Positions 43,992 through 54,905 of a stretch of DNA of 64,000 nucleotides are shown piece after piece. This DNA is from Congeria kusceri. Taxonomy: Eukaryota; Mollusca; Bivalvia; Myida; Dreissenidae. Position numbers and translations under genes: made by a program. Under the pieces are notes generated by a model that did not search any database, was not told the DNA's origin, and saw only the letters and a program-made list of their open reading frames with translations. Each line of letters starts with the position of its first letter. The stretch's first letter is position 1. The stretch is from assembly GCA_027627225.1 (NCBI GenBank), contig JAPFQT010000401.1, positions 62,001 to 126,000 on the forward strand, read 5' to 3'.

Positions 43992-44221
43992 TAAATTGAT
44001 TGAAATGGTAATAGTGTAACCTCTATAACAAAGAAATAATGATGCAAAAGAAGAAATTAACCGAATTATTTTCTTTTTGTTGCGAACGTCTTCTATCAGT
44101 ATTAACTTAATATTAGACTGATTAATGGTATCAAGACAGTTATTTCATGAAACAACTTTCATACGCGGGATTACTTCTTTGGTTCATCACACTGCGAGAA
44201 TCGCCTGCTTGATTACTCATC
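43992..44221. other. Spacer between element copies
   Basis: Unremarkable AT-rich sequence. Confidence 0.3.
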
Positions 44222-45806
44222 AGGTTACGCATGCGCAAATAAATTCCTTCATTGTTACATATAAAATATTCAATGTTTGATCTCAATTTTCACCATGACC
44301 AAGCGACTTCCCAATATATCACCATACATTGTTGGAAAGATAAGGCCATAAACTTTTGAAAAATCAGCATGTCAAAAATTTCTATACGTTGTAACTCAAA
44401 ATATGTACCTTAGAATAAACACACCGGTTTTGATATATACCTTTAAATTGATACCAAAATATATCATTGAAACTGTATTTTAAAAACCATATGCACTGAA
44501 CCGTATGTGTTTATTATCTTACAGACAGCATGTAACCCTGAGGATGTGACTTCCGTTTTTTTTGTAATTTGACCATTAAGAGAACCCAACCCTTTTACAT
44601 TTGCATTAAAACCACATTTTTCATAAGTCTAATCTATTTCGAGCAAGAAAATGAAGTCCTATCACACTGGTATAAGGATTTATTGGAAAAAAAGTAAAGT
44701 TGAAAATACCACATATAACGGCGTTGCGAGACGAGAATTTCGACACAAAACATGTACTTAGCTACATGTTGGAAAACATTATTTCAACTCAGAATAAAGC
44801 ACAACTTTGAGTTTTAGAAGGCATGGGAGACTTTATATATCATATCAAAAGTGAAAACAATCTCCATTGGCATTCCTAATTGTATATAATACGTTTTTAA
44901 TCCCTTTTGAACAATTTTGTTTTTTAAGTTTCTGCATTTTTGGGGGTAAAATCCATATAAATGTAGCATTTCAGATGCCATTTGACCCCAGAAAAGTGTT
45001 TTTTTACATAAACAATACACATATTTGACCTCCTGTCACACAACAAACAAAGACTTTGACCCCAAAATGTAAATGCCAGACATTAATTAACACTTTTTTC
45101 TGTCACACCTGAGCCTGTGGCTGAGGTCAGCCTCTTGCAATCTTCAATCTGTTTCAGGTACTCTCTGCTGTGTAATCTGTGAAAATAAAAAGGTTTTCTG
45201 TACATGTTTACTCAATTTTGTGATTACTAGTGTAACTTTGATACAATTAGTGTACATGTACAATAGTTGACACATTTTTTGTGTTGTGATAAGGCTAGTC
45301 GCTATGTCGGCTTCACATTGTCGAGTTCACGTGCGAACAGTCAAGTTCAAAAACGGGTTTGCGAGTCCCAACAAGGGTTAAACTCTTGCTTCTCCTACTT
45401 GTGTTGATGAGAAGTATGCCAGGCTGGAAAAGAAGTCAATATATAGTAGAATACATGACAATAATCATATAATAACCTTCAAAGATACTGATGGTACGGA
45501 CACGACTGTGTCAGCTTTGCGGCCCCGCCCCAACGCTCCAGTGTAGTTGCAAAGTTCAGTAGTTTTGATGACTCGTCACTTCACCAAGACTTGTATACCA
45601 ATGAGATGATGGTTCCGGCTGAGGTCCTCGTTCTTTTCATCACTGCATTTAAAAAACATACTCAAATTAAACCAAACTGTGATGGTGATTTAAATGTTTG
45701 ATGCCGCTTACTCCATTAGGTGGGATCTGGGTTTGCGTGGGCCCCTGAAGTGTTTTATGCATGTATTTTTCAGCTGAAAGCCTGACCTAAGTACAATTAT
45801 AAAATA
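44222..45806 (+). repeat. Direct repeat unit B (first copy, ~1.6 kb)
   Basis: Starts GGTTACGCATGCGCAAATAA and matches 46264-47966 with small differences through to TATAAAATAAA. The second copy has a ~110-bp insertion (about 46470-46590). It contains non-coding sequence followed by the N-terminal transposase relic. The shared left end may be the terminus of the diverged nuclease-transposase element. Confidence 0.75.
45304..45790 (+). pseudogene. Diverged Mutator-like transposase, N-terminal fragment (copy B)
   Basis: Frames read VKFKNGFASPNKG, stop, then EKYARLEKKS, ITFKDTDGTDTTVSALRPRP, and HPDLLTNK-like words after a break, ending near GLRGPLKCF. The same order occurs in residues ~14-165 of the intact 652-residue protein (FKRGGTSPVKG, LTFRDVDGSQ, LRPRAN, HPDLLTNK, SIKWGLGW). 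Stops and frame shifts make it dead; everything beyond the zinc-knuckle region is missing. Confidence 0.65.
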
Positions 45807-45861
45807 AAATATGAACTAAATAGGAATTGTAAACTTTGTAAATTAGGAAAATTGGTATTAT

Positions 45862-46218
45862 TCAAAGTAGGAAGGTCGGACGGTCATTATGGCCAATGCG
45901 GGCACGAACTTTGCGGTCATTATTAACAGTTACAGGTTCTAAAACTACATGATACGGATTGCAACACAAAGTATTATGACATAAATGAGATAATTGTTGG
46001 GACTCCTGCAAATAATTGTCAAAATGAAACTGAAAAACAACACGGTGAACACAATGCGTCTTGGATGGTGACTCTGGTGGACATTTTGCTTTAACTTTCC
46101 CATATCTAGTCCTCTCATGTCCACTAGAGCAACCATCCCATAAAATACAGCCTTTAATGGGGTCAAGTTGGCATCTGGCAGTGATTCTCTTCATTACAAT
46201 GCGTTTGCAGGCATCCAT
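45862..46218 (-). CDS. His-Cys-box nuclease, second copy
   Basis: From MDACKRIVMKRITARCQLD to the stop at 45862, about 118 residues. It contains CILWDGCSSGHERTRYGK, HCVHRVVFQF, then SHLCHNTLCCNPYHVVLEP followed by VNNDRK, the same His-Cys box as 40245-40667, with catalytic His, zinc ligands and Asn retained. The open frame starts at 46242, but the ATGGATG start and the ~40 bases before it (TTTGTCGTCTGCC) match the region upstream of the first nuclease (TATCGTCTGC). It is convergent with the transposase relic at 45304, mirroring the arrangement at 40.2-42.8 kb. The frame is intact although its partner is broken. Confidence 0.7.
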   Translation of the reverse strand: MDACKRIVMKRITARCQLDPIKGCILWDGCSSGHERTRYGKVKAKCPPESPSKTHCVHRVVFQFHFDNYLQESQQLSHLCHNTLCCNPYHVVLEPVTVNNDRKVRARIGHNDRPTFLL

Positions 46219-46263
46219 TTTCAAAATTTTGGCAGACGACAAATCTTACCAAAAGGTCTTAAA

Positions 46264-47966
46264 GGTTACGCATGCGCAAATAAATTCCTTCATTGTTACA
46301 TATAAAATATTCAACGTTGGATCTCAATTTTCACCATGACCAAGCGACTTCCCAATATATATCCATACATTGTTGGAAAGATAAGGCCATAACCTTTTGA
46401 AAAAACAGCATGTCAAAAATTTCTATACGTTGTAACTCAAAATATTTACCCTAGAATAAACACACCGGTTTGGACAGGCATGGGGGCTGCCATTTTGTGC
46501 ATGAATACATGGGCCAAAAGTTATGAAGCTGGGCACCATATAAGATAAAGTAGTGCCTAAAACTGTCTTTTTTTTTTTTATTTCTTACATATTTACCTCT
46601 AAATTGATACCAAAATATATCATTTAAACTGTATTTTAAAAACCATATGCACTATACACTGAACCCTATGTGTTTAGTATCTAACTGACAGCATGTAACG
46701 CTGAGGATGTGACTTCCGTTATTTTGTAATTTGACCATTAAGAGATCCCAACCCTTTCACATTTGAATTAAAACCACATTTTTCATATGTCTGATCTATT
46801 TCGAGCAAGAAAATGAAGTCCTATCACACTGGTAAAAGGATTTATTGGAAAAAAAAGTAAAGCTGAAAATACCACATATAAAGGCGTTGCGAGACGAGAA
46901 TTTCGACACAAAACATGTACTTAGGTACATCTTGGAAAACATTATTTCAACTCAGAATAAAGCACAACTTTGAGTTTTAATAGGCATGGAAGACATTATA
47001 TATAATATCAGAAGTGAAAACAATCTCCATTGGCATTCTTAATTTTATATAATACGTTTTTAATCCCTTTTGAACAATTTTTTTTAAGTTTCTGCATTTT
47101 CGGGGGTAAAATCCACATAAATGTAGCATTTCAGATGCGATTTGACCCCAGAAAAGTGTTTGTTTACATAAACAATACACATATTTGACCTCCTGTCACA
47201 CAACAAAAAAAGACTTTGACCCCAAATTGTAAATGCCAGATATTAATTAACAGTTTTCTGTCACACCTGAGCCTGTGGCTGAGGTCAGCCGCTTGCAATC
47301 TTCAATCTGTTTGAGGTACTCTCTGCTGTGTAATCTGTGAAAATAAAAAGGTTTTCTGTACATGTTTACTCAATTTTGTGATTACTAGTGTAACTTAGAT
47401 ACAATAAGTGTACATGTACAATAGTTTACACATTTTTTGTATTGCGATAAGGCTAGTCGCTATGTCGGCTTCACATTGTCGAGCTCACGTGCGAACAGTC
47501 CAGTTCAAAAACGGGTTTGAGAGTCCCAACAAGGGTTAAACTCTTGCTTCTCCTACTTGTGTTGATGAGAAGTATGCCAGGCTGGAAAAGAAGTCAATAG
47601 ATAGTAGAATACATGACAATAATCATGTACTAACCTTCAAAGATACTGATGGTACGGACACGACTGTCAGCTTTGCGGCCCCGTCCCAACGCTCCAGTGT
47701 AGTTGCAAAGTTCAGTAGTTTTGATGACTCGTCACTTCACCCAGACTTGTTTACCAATGAGATGATGGTTCCGGCCGAGTTCCTGGTTCTTTTCATCACT
47801 GCATTTAAAAAACATACTCAAATTAAACCAAACTGTGATGGTGATTTAAATTTTGATGCCGCTAACTCCATTAGGTGGGGTCTGGGTTTGCGTGGGCCCC
47901 CTAAGTTGTTTTATGCATGTATTTTTCAGCTGAAAGCCAGACCTAAGTATAATTATAAAATAAAGC
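46264..47966 (+). repeat. Direct repeat unit B (second copy, ~1.7 kb)
   Basis: Starts AGGTTACGCATGCGC directly after TTAA and repeats 44222-45806 in the same orientation, with a short extra segment containing GGACAGGCATGGGGGC. It ends where the Gypsy 5' LTR begins. Confidence 0.75.
47465..47966 (+). pseudogene. Diverged Mutator-like transposase, N-terminal fragment (copy B')
   Basis: Frames give VQFKNGFESPNKG, stop, EKYARLEKKSIDS, LTFKDTDGTDT, a two-base shift relative to copy B, then HPDLFTNEMMVPAEFL, FDAANSIRWGLGLRG and KARPKYNYKIKLL. It aligns with the intact transposase up to its zinc-knuckle region and is then cut by the Gypsy LTR, which is consistent with retroelement insertion into the transposon copy. 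Confidence 0.65.
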
Positions 47967-48412
47967 TGTTGTGTGCGAATGTAAATCATTGTTTATTACA
48001 TCATTATTAATTGCCATGTAAGTAGTTATCAATATATTAATATAATGATAATTTCTAAGCTTTTTATTAATGAATTCATTGTATAATAATGATTACCTTC
48101 ATTATAAATAAATAATCTCTAATGTATTTCGCGGTATTTTCTTTTGTCCGCCATCTTGAATGCTTACTACAATATGACGTCATTCATTGATCAGTGCGTA
48201 TCACCGAGGTTCTAAACGGACAATGGATAGTCAGGTCGATAACTGTTAAAAGTTTGAACTGGAAACTGTTTGAAAGTTATAGATTGATAATCGACATCAA
48301 CATTTATTAATAAACATTGTTGTAATATGAATCGTGTTGAATTCTTCATTTTGCGTTAAGGGTTTGGTGGTGTCGGTACCGTCTGACGGCCACCAGACGG
48401 ACCGGCATTACA
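47967..48412 (+). mobile_element. Ty3/Gypsy element, 5' LTR
   Basis: Runs from TGTTGTGTGCGAATGTAAAT to GGCATTACA, followed by one base and the primer-binding site. The middle (CATTATTAATTGCCATGTAAG, GTATTTCGCGGTATT and CAATATGACGT words) matches the truncated 3' copy at 56035-56275. The left edge is approximate. AATAAA occurs near 48309. Confidence 0.65.
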
Positions 48413-48413
48413 T

Positions 48414-48431
48414 TGGTGTCAGAAGTGGGAT
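48414..48431 (+). promoter_or_regulatory. Primer-binding site, tRNA-Leu type
   Basis: TGGTGTCAGAAGTGGGAT begins one base after the LTR end. Its reverse complement ends ...TCTGACACCA, as expected for a tRNA-Leu 3' end including CCA. The assignment is from memory of tRNA-Leu sequences. Confidence 0.65.
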
Positions 48432-48791
48432 CCAGTTTAGAAACAGACCCACGATAACGAATTTCTTTGAATATAGATATGTGAATTTGATAAATGTTGG
48501 GAACTTTCTTACAAAATTTTGGCGAACATGTTAATTTATTGTGACAATGTTCTTGCATAACTGAAGTTGAGTGCTGATGACTGTTTATTCCATGTTTTGA
48601 GAGATCTGTAAATTTGAATGAACCCAAAACACTTCGTTGTTTTATTTATTATTACAAGAAAATATGAATCTTCTGCTGTTGCCTCCAGTCACGCAGCGTT
48701 GACTCTGAAATACAAACAAAGACAATTTGAATTATTCAAAGAAGCTGTTTATTTTTTTTATATTTGTACAAGTAGAATTGTTTATTCAAGA

Positions 48792-49880
48792 ATGGAAACG
48801 AGATCTCATAGATTGATACATAGTCCCAGAGTTAGTGATAATAATGAGAACAGAGATACTGCTAGTAACTTAAACATGTCTCAGTCAGATGGAAGTACAA
48901 TTGTTTATGAAAATACTATAGCAGGAGCTGGTCAGATTTGTAATGAGAGTCCAGATAAATCAATTAATGAGCAAATTTTATCAAAATTGACAATGTTGGA
49001 TACCCTATGCAGTCGTTTAGAAAATATTGATTCAAAACTGAATTTGCAATCCAGACTTCATGAAATTGAACATCCTGATAAAGATATATCTTTTAATTTT
49101 GCAAGAAATCACTCTGATGTCGGACAAACACTGTCTGCACCTCACATTAGAAATGATACATTTACTAACAGCAATATGAGCAATAATGTTCCTACTCAGT
49201 TTGGCTCATACAACATTGTACCAAAACAAAATACTTTCCTACCACCTTTCACAAATAACTTTTCAAACCATTTGAAACTGAAACCTCAAAATTATAGTGA
49301 TGATGATTTGCAAGATTTTCTGACTCAGTGTGAACTGACAAGTGACATCAATAGATTGTCATATAGAGAAAAGTCTTTGTATTTGGCAACTGTATTAACA
49401 GGCAATGCTAGGTCACTACTTTGTGAAATGACTGATCAGGAGAGAAGAGATTATCACAGTATAGTCGTAAAATTAAAAGCACAATTTGGTAACGAGCATA
49501 AATCAGAAGTGTTTCGGACCCAGTTAAAATCTCGGGTTAGGGCCATGAATGAAACCATCCCCGAATTAGCTCAGTCAATTAGAAAAATGACTAGACAAGC
49601 TTATCCAACTGCAAACGTTGAAGTCATTGAGGCGTTAGCTCTCGACAGTTTTATTGATGCTTTAGATAATGCAGATATCAGACTTAGGCTAAGAGAAGTT
49701 AGTCCTAAAAATATTTTCGAGGCAGAACAAATCGTTGTAAAAATGGAGGCTCACAGATTGGCAGATAAACAAAGAAATAGACCAGTTTTCAATGTACAGA
49801 CAAGTTACTATAAAGATCAAGTTAGGAAAGAATTTACACAAACACCACCTCAAAGGGTAACTCATAACAGTCACATGTAA
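48792..49880 (+). CDS. gag: Gypsy gag-like protein (intact frame)
   Basis: The open frame extends back to 48618, but METRSHRLIHSPRVSD at 48792 is the likelier start (A-rich context; the preceding residues are hydrophobic leader-like read-through). A polar, Asn/Ser-rich N-terminal half with a Leu-rich segment (ILSKLTMLDTLCSRLENIDS) leads to a helical capsid-like core: KPQNYSDDDLQDFLTQCE, SYREKSLYLATVLTGNARSL and FRTQLKSRVRAMNETIPELA. No CCHC knuckle is visible, and the region after the stop (49881-50100) is broken. It would form the particle shell. The frame has no internal stop, unlike pol. Confidence 0.75.
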   Translation: METRSHRLIHSPRVSDNNENRDTASNLNMSQSDGSTIVYENTIAGAGQICNESPDKSINEQILSKLTMLDTLCSRLENIDSKLNLQSRLHEIEHPDKDISFNFARNHSDVGQTLSAPHIRNDTFTNSNMSNNVPTQFGSYNIVPKQNTFLPPFTNNFSNHLKLKPQNYSDDDLQDFLTQCELTSDINRLSYREKSLYLATVLTGNARSLLCEMTDQERRDYHSIVVKLKAQFGNEHKSEVFRTQLKSRVRAMNETIPELAQSIRKMTRQAYPTANVEVIEALALDSFIDALDNADIRLRLREVSPKNIFEAEQIVVKMEAHRLADKQRNRPVFNVQTSYYKDQVRKEFTQTPPQRVTHNSHM

Positions 49881-50099
49881 AATAATCAAAATTCTGTTAG
49901 GTTGGGGGCCGAAACCGAATAGTGATAGAAATAGGAAATTTGATAAACCTTCTAGAGACAACAGACCCAAGAATCAATTGGGAACAATAAAAGCCAGAAC
50001 AATAGTTTTCAGGGAAACGAAAAGGGGTCGATTGGGAGGGATCACAGTTTGGCAGTAAATTACAGCGATCCCATATTGCATTAAATAACTTGGGATCAG

Positions 50100-50436
50100 A
50101 ACATGGCTACTTTTTAAGTACAAAATTAGGTGACAATTGGTTAGCCATGTTAGTAGACAGTGGAGCCTACTTAGTCAACAAACTATTGAATTTGCGATTG
50201 ACATAGGTAACCAAAAGGTTAAACACACATTCTTAATTGCCGATATTAAACAAGATGGAATCTTAAGATTAGATTTTTTGACTGATAATAAATGTGATTT
50301 GATGTTCAGTAAAGGTTACATTTTTTTGCATGGAGCAAGAATACCTTGTGTATGGAATAGTAATCAAGTTGTGACAAATTGTTGTCGCATTGCTGTTTCT
50401 GAAGAGAGCAAATTATTGTGTTTGGCAAACCGTTAG
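50100..50436 (+). pseudogene. Gypsy aspartic protease remnant
   Basis: One frame reads LAMLVDSGAYLV (the DSG active-site motif at about 50150). A shifted frame continues with FAIDIGNQKVKHTFLIADI and the ILRLDFLTDNKCDL C-terminal protease segment. The flap region between is deleted. Nonfunctional. Confidence 0.6.
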
Positions 50437-50503
50437 ATAAGATTGATACGAAAGGTGTTGGAATATTAGAGTTTCACAGAAATTTGCAGAGAACAGTGGA
50501 TTA

Positions 50504-52130
50504 ATGGTAGCACGTGTTTTAGTCGATCCAAAGATTGGTAATATTCCCATTTGTATAGCAAATTTTGGGAAAGAACCTAAGAGAATATATGAAAACACAG
50601 TTACTGCTGTATATGAACCGGTAACTGTAGTACAGAATCAGAGTCAATGTAGCGATTCAAGTTATTCAATGAGTAGTGACGTTCCTGAACATTTGCAGGA
50701 AATGTATGATAAGTCTTCTGATAACTTAGATGAGGATCAGAAACTTAAATTAAGACAATTGTTAATTAAACACCAAGATGTTTTCTCTAAAAATGATAGG
50801 GACATAAGAAATACTGATTTAGTGACTCACAAAATTGATGTAGGGAACAGTAAACCCATTAAGACATATCCAAACAGAATTCCCTTAGCAAAACGGGAGG
50901 CAGCACAACAAGAAATTGATAAGATGGCTGCCGATGGAATTATTGAACCTACTTGTTCTCCATGGTTATCTCCTATTCAAATAGTTACAAAAGCTGATGG
51001 TACTCTTAGATTTTGCTGTGATTTTAGGAAGGTCAATGATGTTACAATTAAGGAAAATCAGCGATTACCAAGAATTAAAGACAATCTTGATGCATTAGAA
51101 GGTTCAAAGTGGTTTAGTTGTTTAGATCGAAGACAAGGATTTTGGCAAATATCAATTGACAAAGAGAGTAGACCAATTACTGCATTTAGTTTTTAAAGTG
51201 ACAAACAATGGCAATTCTGTAAACTTGCATTTGGTCTTTGTAATTCTCCAGCAGTGTGTACTAGATTGATGCCGATGACATTTTCAGATTTAATTTGGAA
51301 AACTCTAGTACTGTATTTAGATGACATTATTGTGATGACGCATACATTTGACGAAGCGATTGTAAAATTGGAAAATGCGCTTATTCGATTGAGAAAGGCA
51401 AATTAGAAACTGCACCCTAAGAAATGAAAATTGTTTCAAAGACAGGTTACTTTTCTAGGTCATGTGATCAGTTATAAAGGAATTTCTACCTGTCCAAAGA
51501 AGGTTCAATCAGTAAAAGAATGGCCAGTTCCAAAAATAGCAAAGGAAGTTAAAAGTTTTATAGGCTTGGTATCTTTCTATAGGAAATACATTCACAATTT
51601 CTCAACAATTGTAAAGCCCTTGCATGAACTATCAGAGAAAGGTGTCAAGTTCATTTGGTCAGAAAATTTTCAACTTGCGTTTCAGACATTAAAAGATGCC
51701 TTAATCAGCAGTCCTATTTCGGCATACCCCACCCGTACGGATAAATTTCTTATTGATGTTGATTCATCAAATGTCGGTACTGGAGCAGTTTTGTCTCAGA
51801 TACAGAATGGACAAGAAAAAGTCATTGCTTATTATTCTAAATGTTTTTCCAAACAGGAAAGAAGTTACTGTGTGACAAGAAAAGAATTAAATGGTGTTGT
51901 TCTTGCTATAAAACACTGACATCATTATTTGTATGGTCAGGAATTTAGTGTAAGAATAGACCACGCAAGCCTTAAATGGTTCATGAATTTTTAAGACTTG
52001 GACGGACAGCTTTGTCGTTGGATGAATATTCTTTCAAACTACAATTTCAAAATTGTTTACAGGCCAGGAAAATTGCACTCTAATTGTGATGCACTAAGCC
52101 GTTATGATAGTATTTGCTTGCATTGTGAGA
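50504..52130 (+). pseudogene. pol: Gypsy reverse transcriptase and RNase H (stop-riddled)
   Basis: In one frame broken by stops (near 51194, 51403, 51424, 51917, 51992) the RT motifs appear in order: LVTHKIDVGNSKPIK, DGTLRFCCDFRKVND, WQISIDKES, KLAFGLCNSPA, the catalytic YLDDIIV at about 51313, QVTFLGHVIS and FIGLVSFYRKYIHNF. RNase H follows (FLIDVDSSNVGTGAVLSQ, SYCVTRKEL, DHASLKWF, NCDALSR). Motif set and order are diagnostic of Ty3/Gypsy elements. Stops make it inactive. Confidence 0.85.
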
Positions 52131-52895
52131 GAATTAGTACCAATGCAAACCCGAATGTAACTGACAATTCAAAAAAGTGCAAGACTGACAATTTGTTTTT
52201 GCAAAGTGCAATGTCTTGTAGTGAGACTAGATTATTACCACTGATTATTGTAATGTTGTGTTTACTGATTTTGAGAGATCCTATGGTAATGATGGTTGTG
52301 TTTATGCTTTGGTTGTAAAGGAATGTTATAGAATCCAGTTCTGGTGTTAAAGAGACCAGTTCAGGGTCAGAGATACACTCCATAGTTACAAATAAGCCAA
52401 AAGTATTTCAGAATTTGAAGACAGTGATTAAAGAGAAAGTCAAACCCCCTGATTATCGTAAACGAGAGTTGGTGCAAGTTGTTACAAAGCAGGATTCATC
52501 AGATTTAGGACCGATTGAATCACCAGAGTGCATTGATAACACTGATGGCAAGAAAGTTGAATCAGAGGCGTGTAGTGTAAACGTTACCACAGTAGATAGT
52601 TGTAGTAGTAATTGTACTGTACCTAGTAGAAGTACTGAATCAGATTCCAAGGATTCAGTCAAAAACATGTCAAACTCGATCGACTTACAGATTTTAGATT
52701 TAATGCAATTGGCAAGATTACAAAAGGAGGATTCTATACTCAATGTAGTTAGAAATTGGCACTATACCAGATTGGAATGATGTTAGTGATAGATGTCCAG
52801 ATGTTAAATATCTCTGGTATAGATGGGATTTGTTGTTATTGAAGGATGATGTGATGTAAAGAAGATGGGAAGATGATGATGGTAGCTCGTTTGAT
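52131..52895 (+). pseudogene. Gypsy pol linker between RNase H and integrase
   Basis: The pol frame continues with interruptions through a Ser/Thr/Asp-rich linker (SSDLGPIESPECIDNTDGK and STESDSKDSVKN) and QILDLMQLARLQKEDSI, typical of the start of a Gypsy integrase N-terminal region. There is no catalytic motif. Confidence 0.6.
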
Positions 52896-53946
52896 TTGCA
52901 AATAGTTGTTCCGTATAGTCTTAAGAAATACATTTTGTATCAGTTACACGACAGTGTTACTGCAGGACATTTAGTTGTAATGAAAACTTTAAAAAATATC
53001 AGAAAATGGTTTTTCTGGATAGGATTGCGGAATGATGTTGAAATGTGGTGTAAGAAATGTACTATTTGTACAAGCAGGAAAATTCCACAAGTCAAGAATA
53101 AAGTTCCAATGAAACAGTTAAATTTTGGTGCTAGACGGGAAAGAAATTCTATTGACTTTGTTGGTCCTTTTGCCCGTACTAAAAATGGTAATAGATATTT
53201 GATGGTTGTGGTTGACCAATTTACAAAATGGACAGAATGTGTTCCACTTCAAAATATAGAAACTGTTACAGCTGCAAATGCTTTGATAGAAAAGGTATTA
53301 CAAACTTTTGGTATGCCTTTATCAATTTATACTGACCAAGGTGTTCAGTTTGAGTCAAATTTATTCAAAGAATTGTGTAATCTATTTGGGATTCAGATAA
53401 CTAGGACTACACCATATCGCCCACAATCGAATGGTGGAATTGAAGGGATGAATAGAACAATTACTAGCATGTTAACTTCAATACGTACCTTTCTGCTTGA
53501 TGGCATACACGTCATCTATTCAGTCTGCTACTGGTCACACGCCTTATAAGATGATGTTCGGTTGTGATATGAAACTACCCATTGATCTAGTTTTTGGCCA
53601 TCCTTCAAGACCTGAAAAAAAACTAAATGACAATTGCACTGATTACATAAATACTCTAAAGACCAAGCTCAATGATGTACTTGATTTTGCAAGAAACAGA
53701 CTTAAAATTTCAAGTGATGTAATGAAAAAGAACTACGACTTAAAAGTCCATTTGCAATCGTATAACATAGGTGATAAAGTTTGGTATTATAACACACAAC
53801 GAAAAGTTGGTCTTAGTGGAAAATTGGCACAACAGTGGACTGGCCCATGTTTGGTCATTGGAAAAATGAATGATGTTTTGTATCCAAATTAACAAAAGAC
53901 TAAGATCTAAAGTTGTACACCATGATAAGTTAAAAAAAGTATTTTG
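52896..53946 (+). pseudogene. Gypsy integrase (frameshifted)
   Basis: The HHCC zinc domain is visible (QLHDSVTAGHL ... CKKCTICTSRK), then the DDE core with IDFVGPFARTKNGNRYL, YTDQGVQFES and QSNGGIEGMNRTI (D, D and E). A frame shift near 53500 leads to TGHTPYKMMFGCDMKLPIDL and a GPY/F-like end (WTGPCLVIGKM) that is broken again at 53890. No chromodomain is seen. Confidence 0.8.
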
Positions 53947-53994
53947 AAGGAAACTATTAATATAATAATGAAAGCAAAGTATCTAAAATGATCT

Positions 53995-54035
53995 TTCATT
54001 TCTCTTTTTTTATTTTATTTTCTTTATCGTTGCAG
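53995..54035 (+). promoter_or_regulatory. Splice-acceptor-like site before the extra Gypsy ORF
   Basis: A ~35-nt pyrimidine-rich tract (TCTCTTTTTTTATTTTATTT and onward) ends in ATCGTTGCAG at 54035, immediately before the third coding region. It suggests expression from a spliced RNA, or an intron edge carried along from a captured host gene. Confidence 0.5.
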
Positions 54036-54905
54036 AAAGAGTATACTTGTCTTTTCTGTGGGGACATTACCTTTCCAACATGCATGAGATGCTAAAACCA
54101 GGTCGTTGAGCAACATTCAGGTATTTCGTGGAAATGCTTCAAGGTCTTCCATAGAAATATGCCAAGCAATGGTCCATGCCATAATCGGAAGGAAGACTAT
54201 GTCCGCTTTGTTCAGATCACTGGTGCCAGATGTGCCGATGCAGAAAGGGTACTGGAAGAGTTTAAGTTGAAGGTACCATCTCTGATCAGAGGTAGTAGTT
54301 ATGAGGCAGCAAGTCGTTGCCGGAATACCGCTCCCAAGGATCATGATCCTACACGGACGGTGGCAACCAGGCCAGCACCAGTGTTTTCTGGCAAACGAGA
54401 GCTGGAAGGCCAGAACCAGGAGAACTGGAAACGTAAAAAGTTGTCAGACAGTTCCTCATCCAGCGGTGCCTCTGACGATGAATCGAGCAGCACATCATGT
54501 GTATCCTCCTTCCAGGATTGTGAGCCAGACAATGTGGAGGTCAGACGACCTGAAAAGGAAGAAATTAAAGTGATCAACAAGGTAGAAGTCCAGACTCCTT
54601 CCGAGGAAAAAGCAGACAATGTTCGAACAATAGAGGTCAATGTTGGTGGAAAATATTTGCAACTACCAGACACCCTGAAGGGCACCACAATATTAGAATC
54701 AAATTTTGTAGACAGGGACCCAACTTTTTTTGAAATAATTCTAAACTACTTACGGTACCGAAATCAGAAATGCCATATCTCTTTGGACATTCTTCCAAAA
54801 ACACAAGAAGGCAGCTGGCACTAATCAGTATGGAGACTACGTACTTTGGTCTCCACTCACTCTTGAAGATGTGCGGGGAAAAGCGCGCAAACCTAAAATT
54901 ATAGT
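54036..54905 (+). pseudogene. Extra ORF after integrase: zinc-finger-like segment plus KCTD/T1-type BTB domain
   Basis: After the acceptor the frame reads EYTCLFCGDITFP (Cys-x2-Cys), one stop, then WKCFKVFHRNMPSNG, KEDYVRFVQITG, a long Ser/Asp/Glu-rich linker (SDSSSSSGASDDESSS), then EVNVGGKYLQLPDTL and FVDRDPTFFEIILNYLRYRN. These two words are the T1/BTB hallmarks of KCTD and Kv tetramerization domains. A one-base shift near 54810 restores the expected YFGLHSLLKM end. The T1 core is shortened between the two hallmarks. Such a domain forms homo-oligomers and often docks cullin-3 (known for KCTDs). It lies between integrase and 3' LTR, where env-like or captured ORFs sit. Capture is inferred; an inserted host pseudogene is the alternative. 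Confidence 0.55.
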
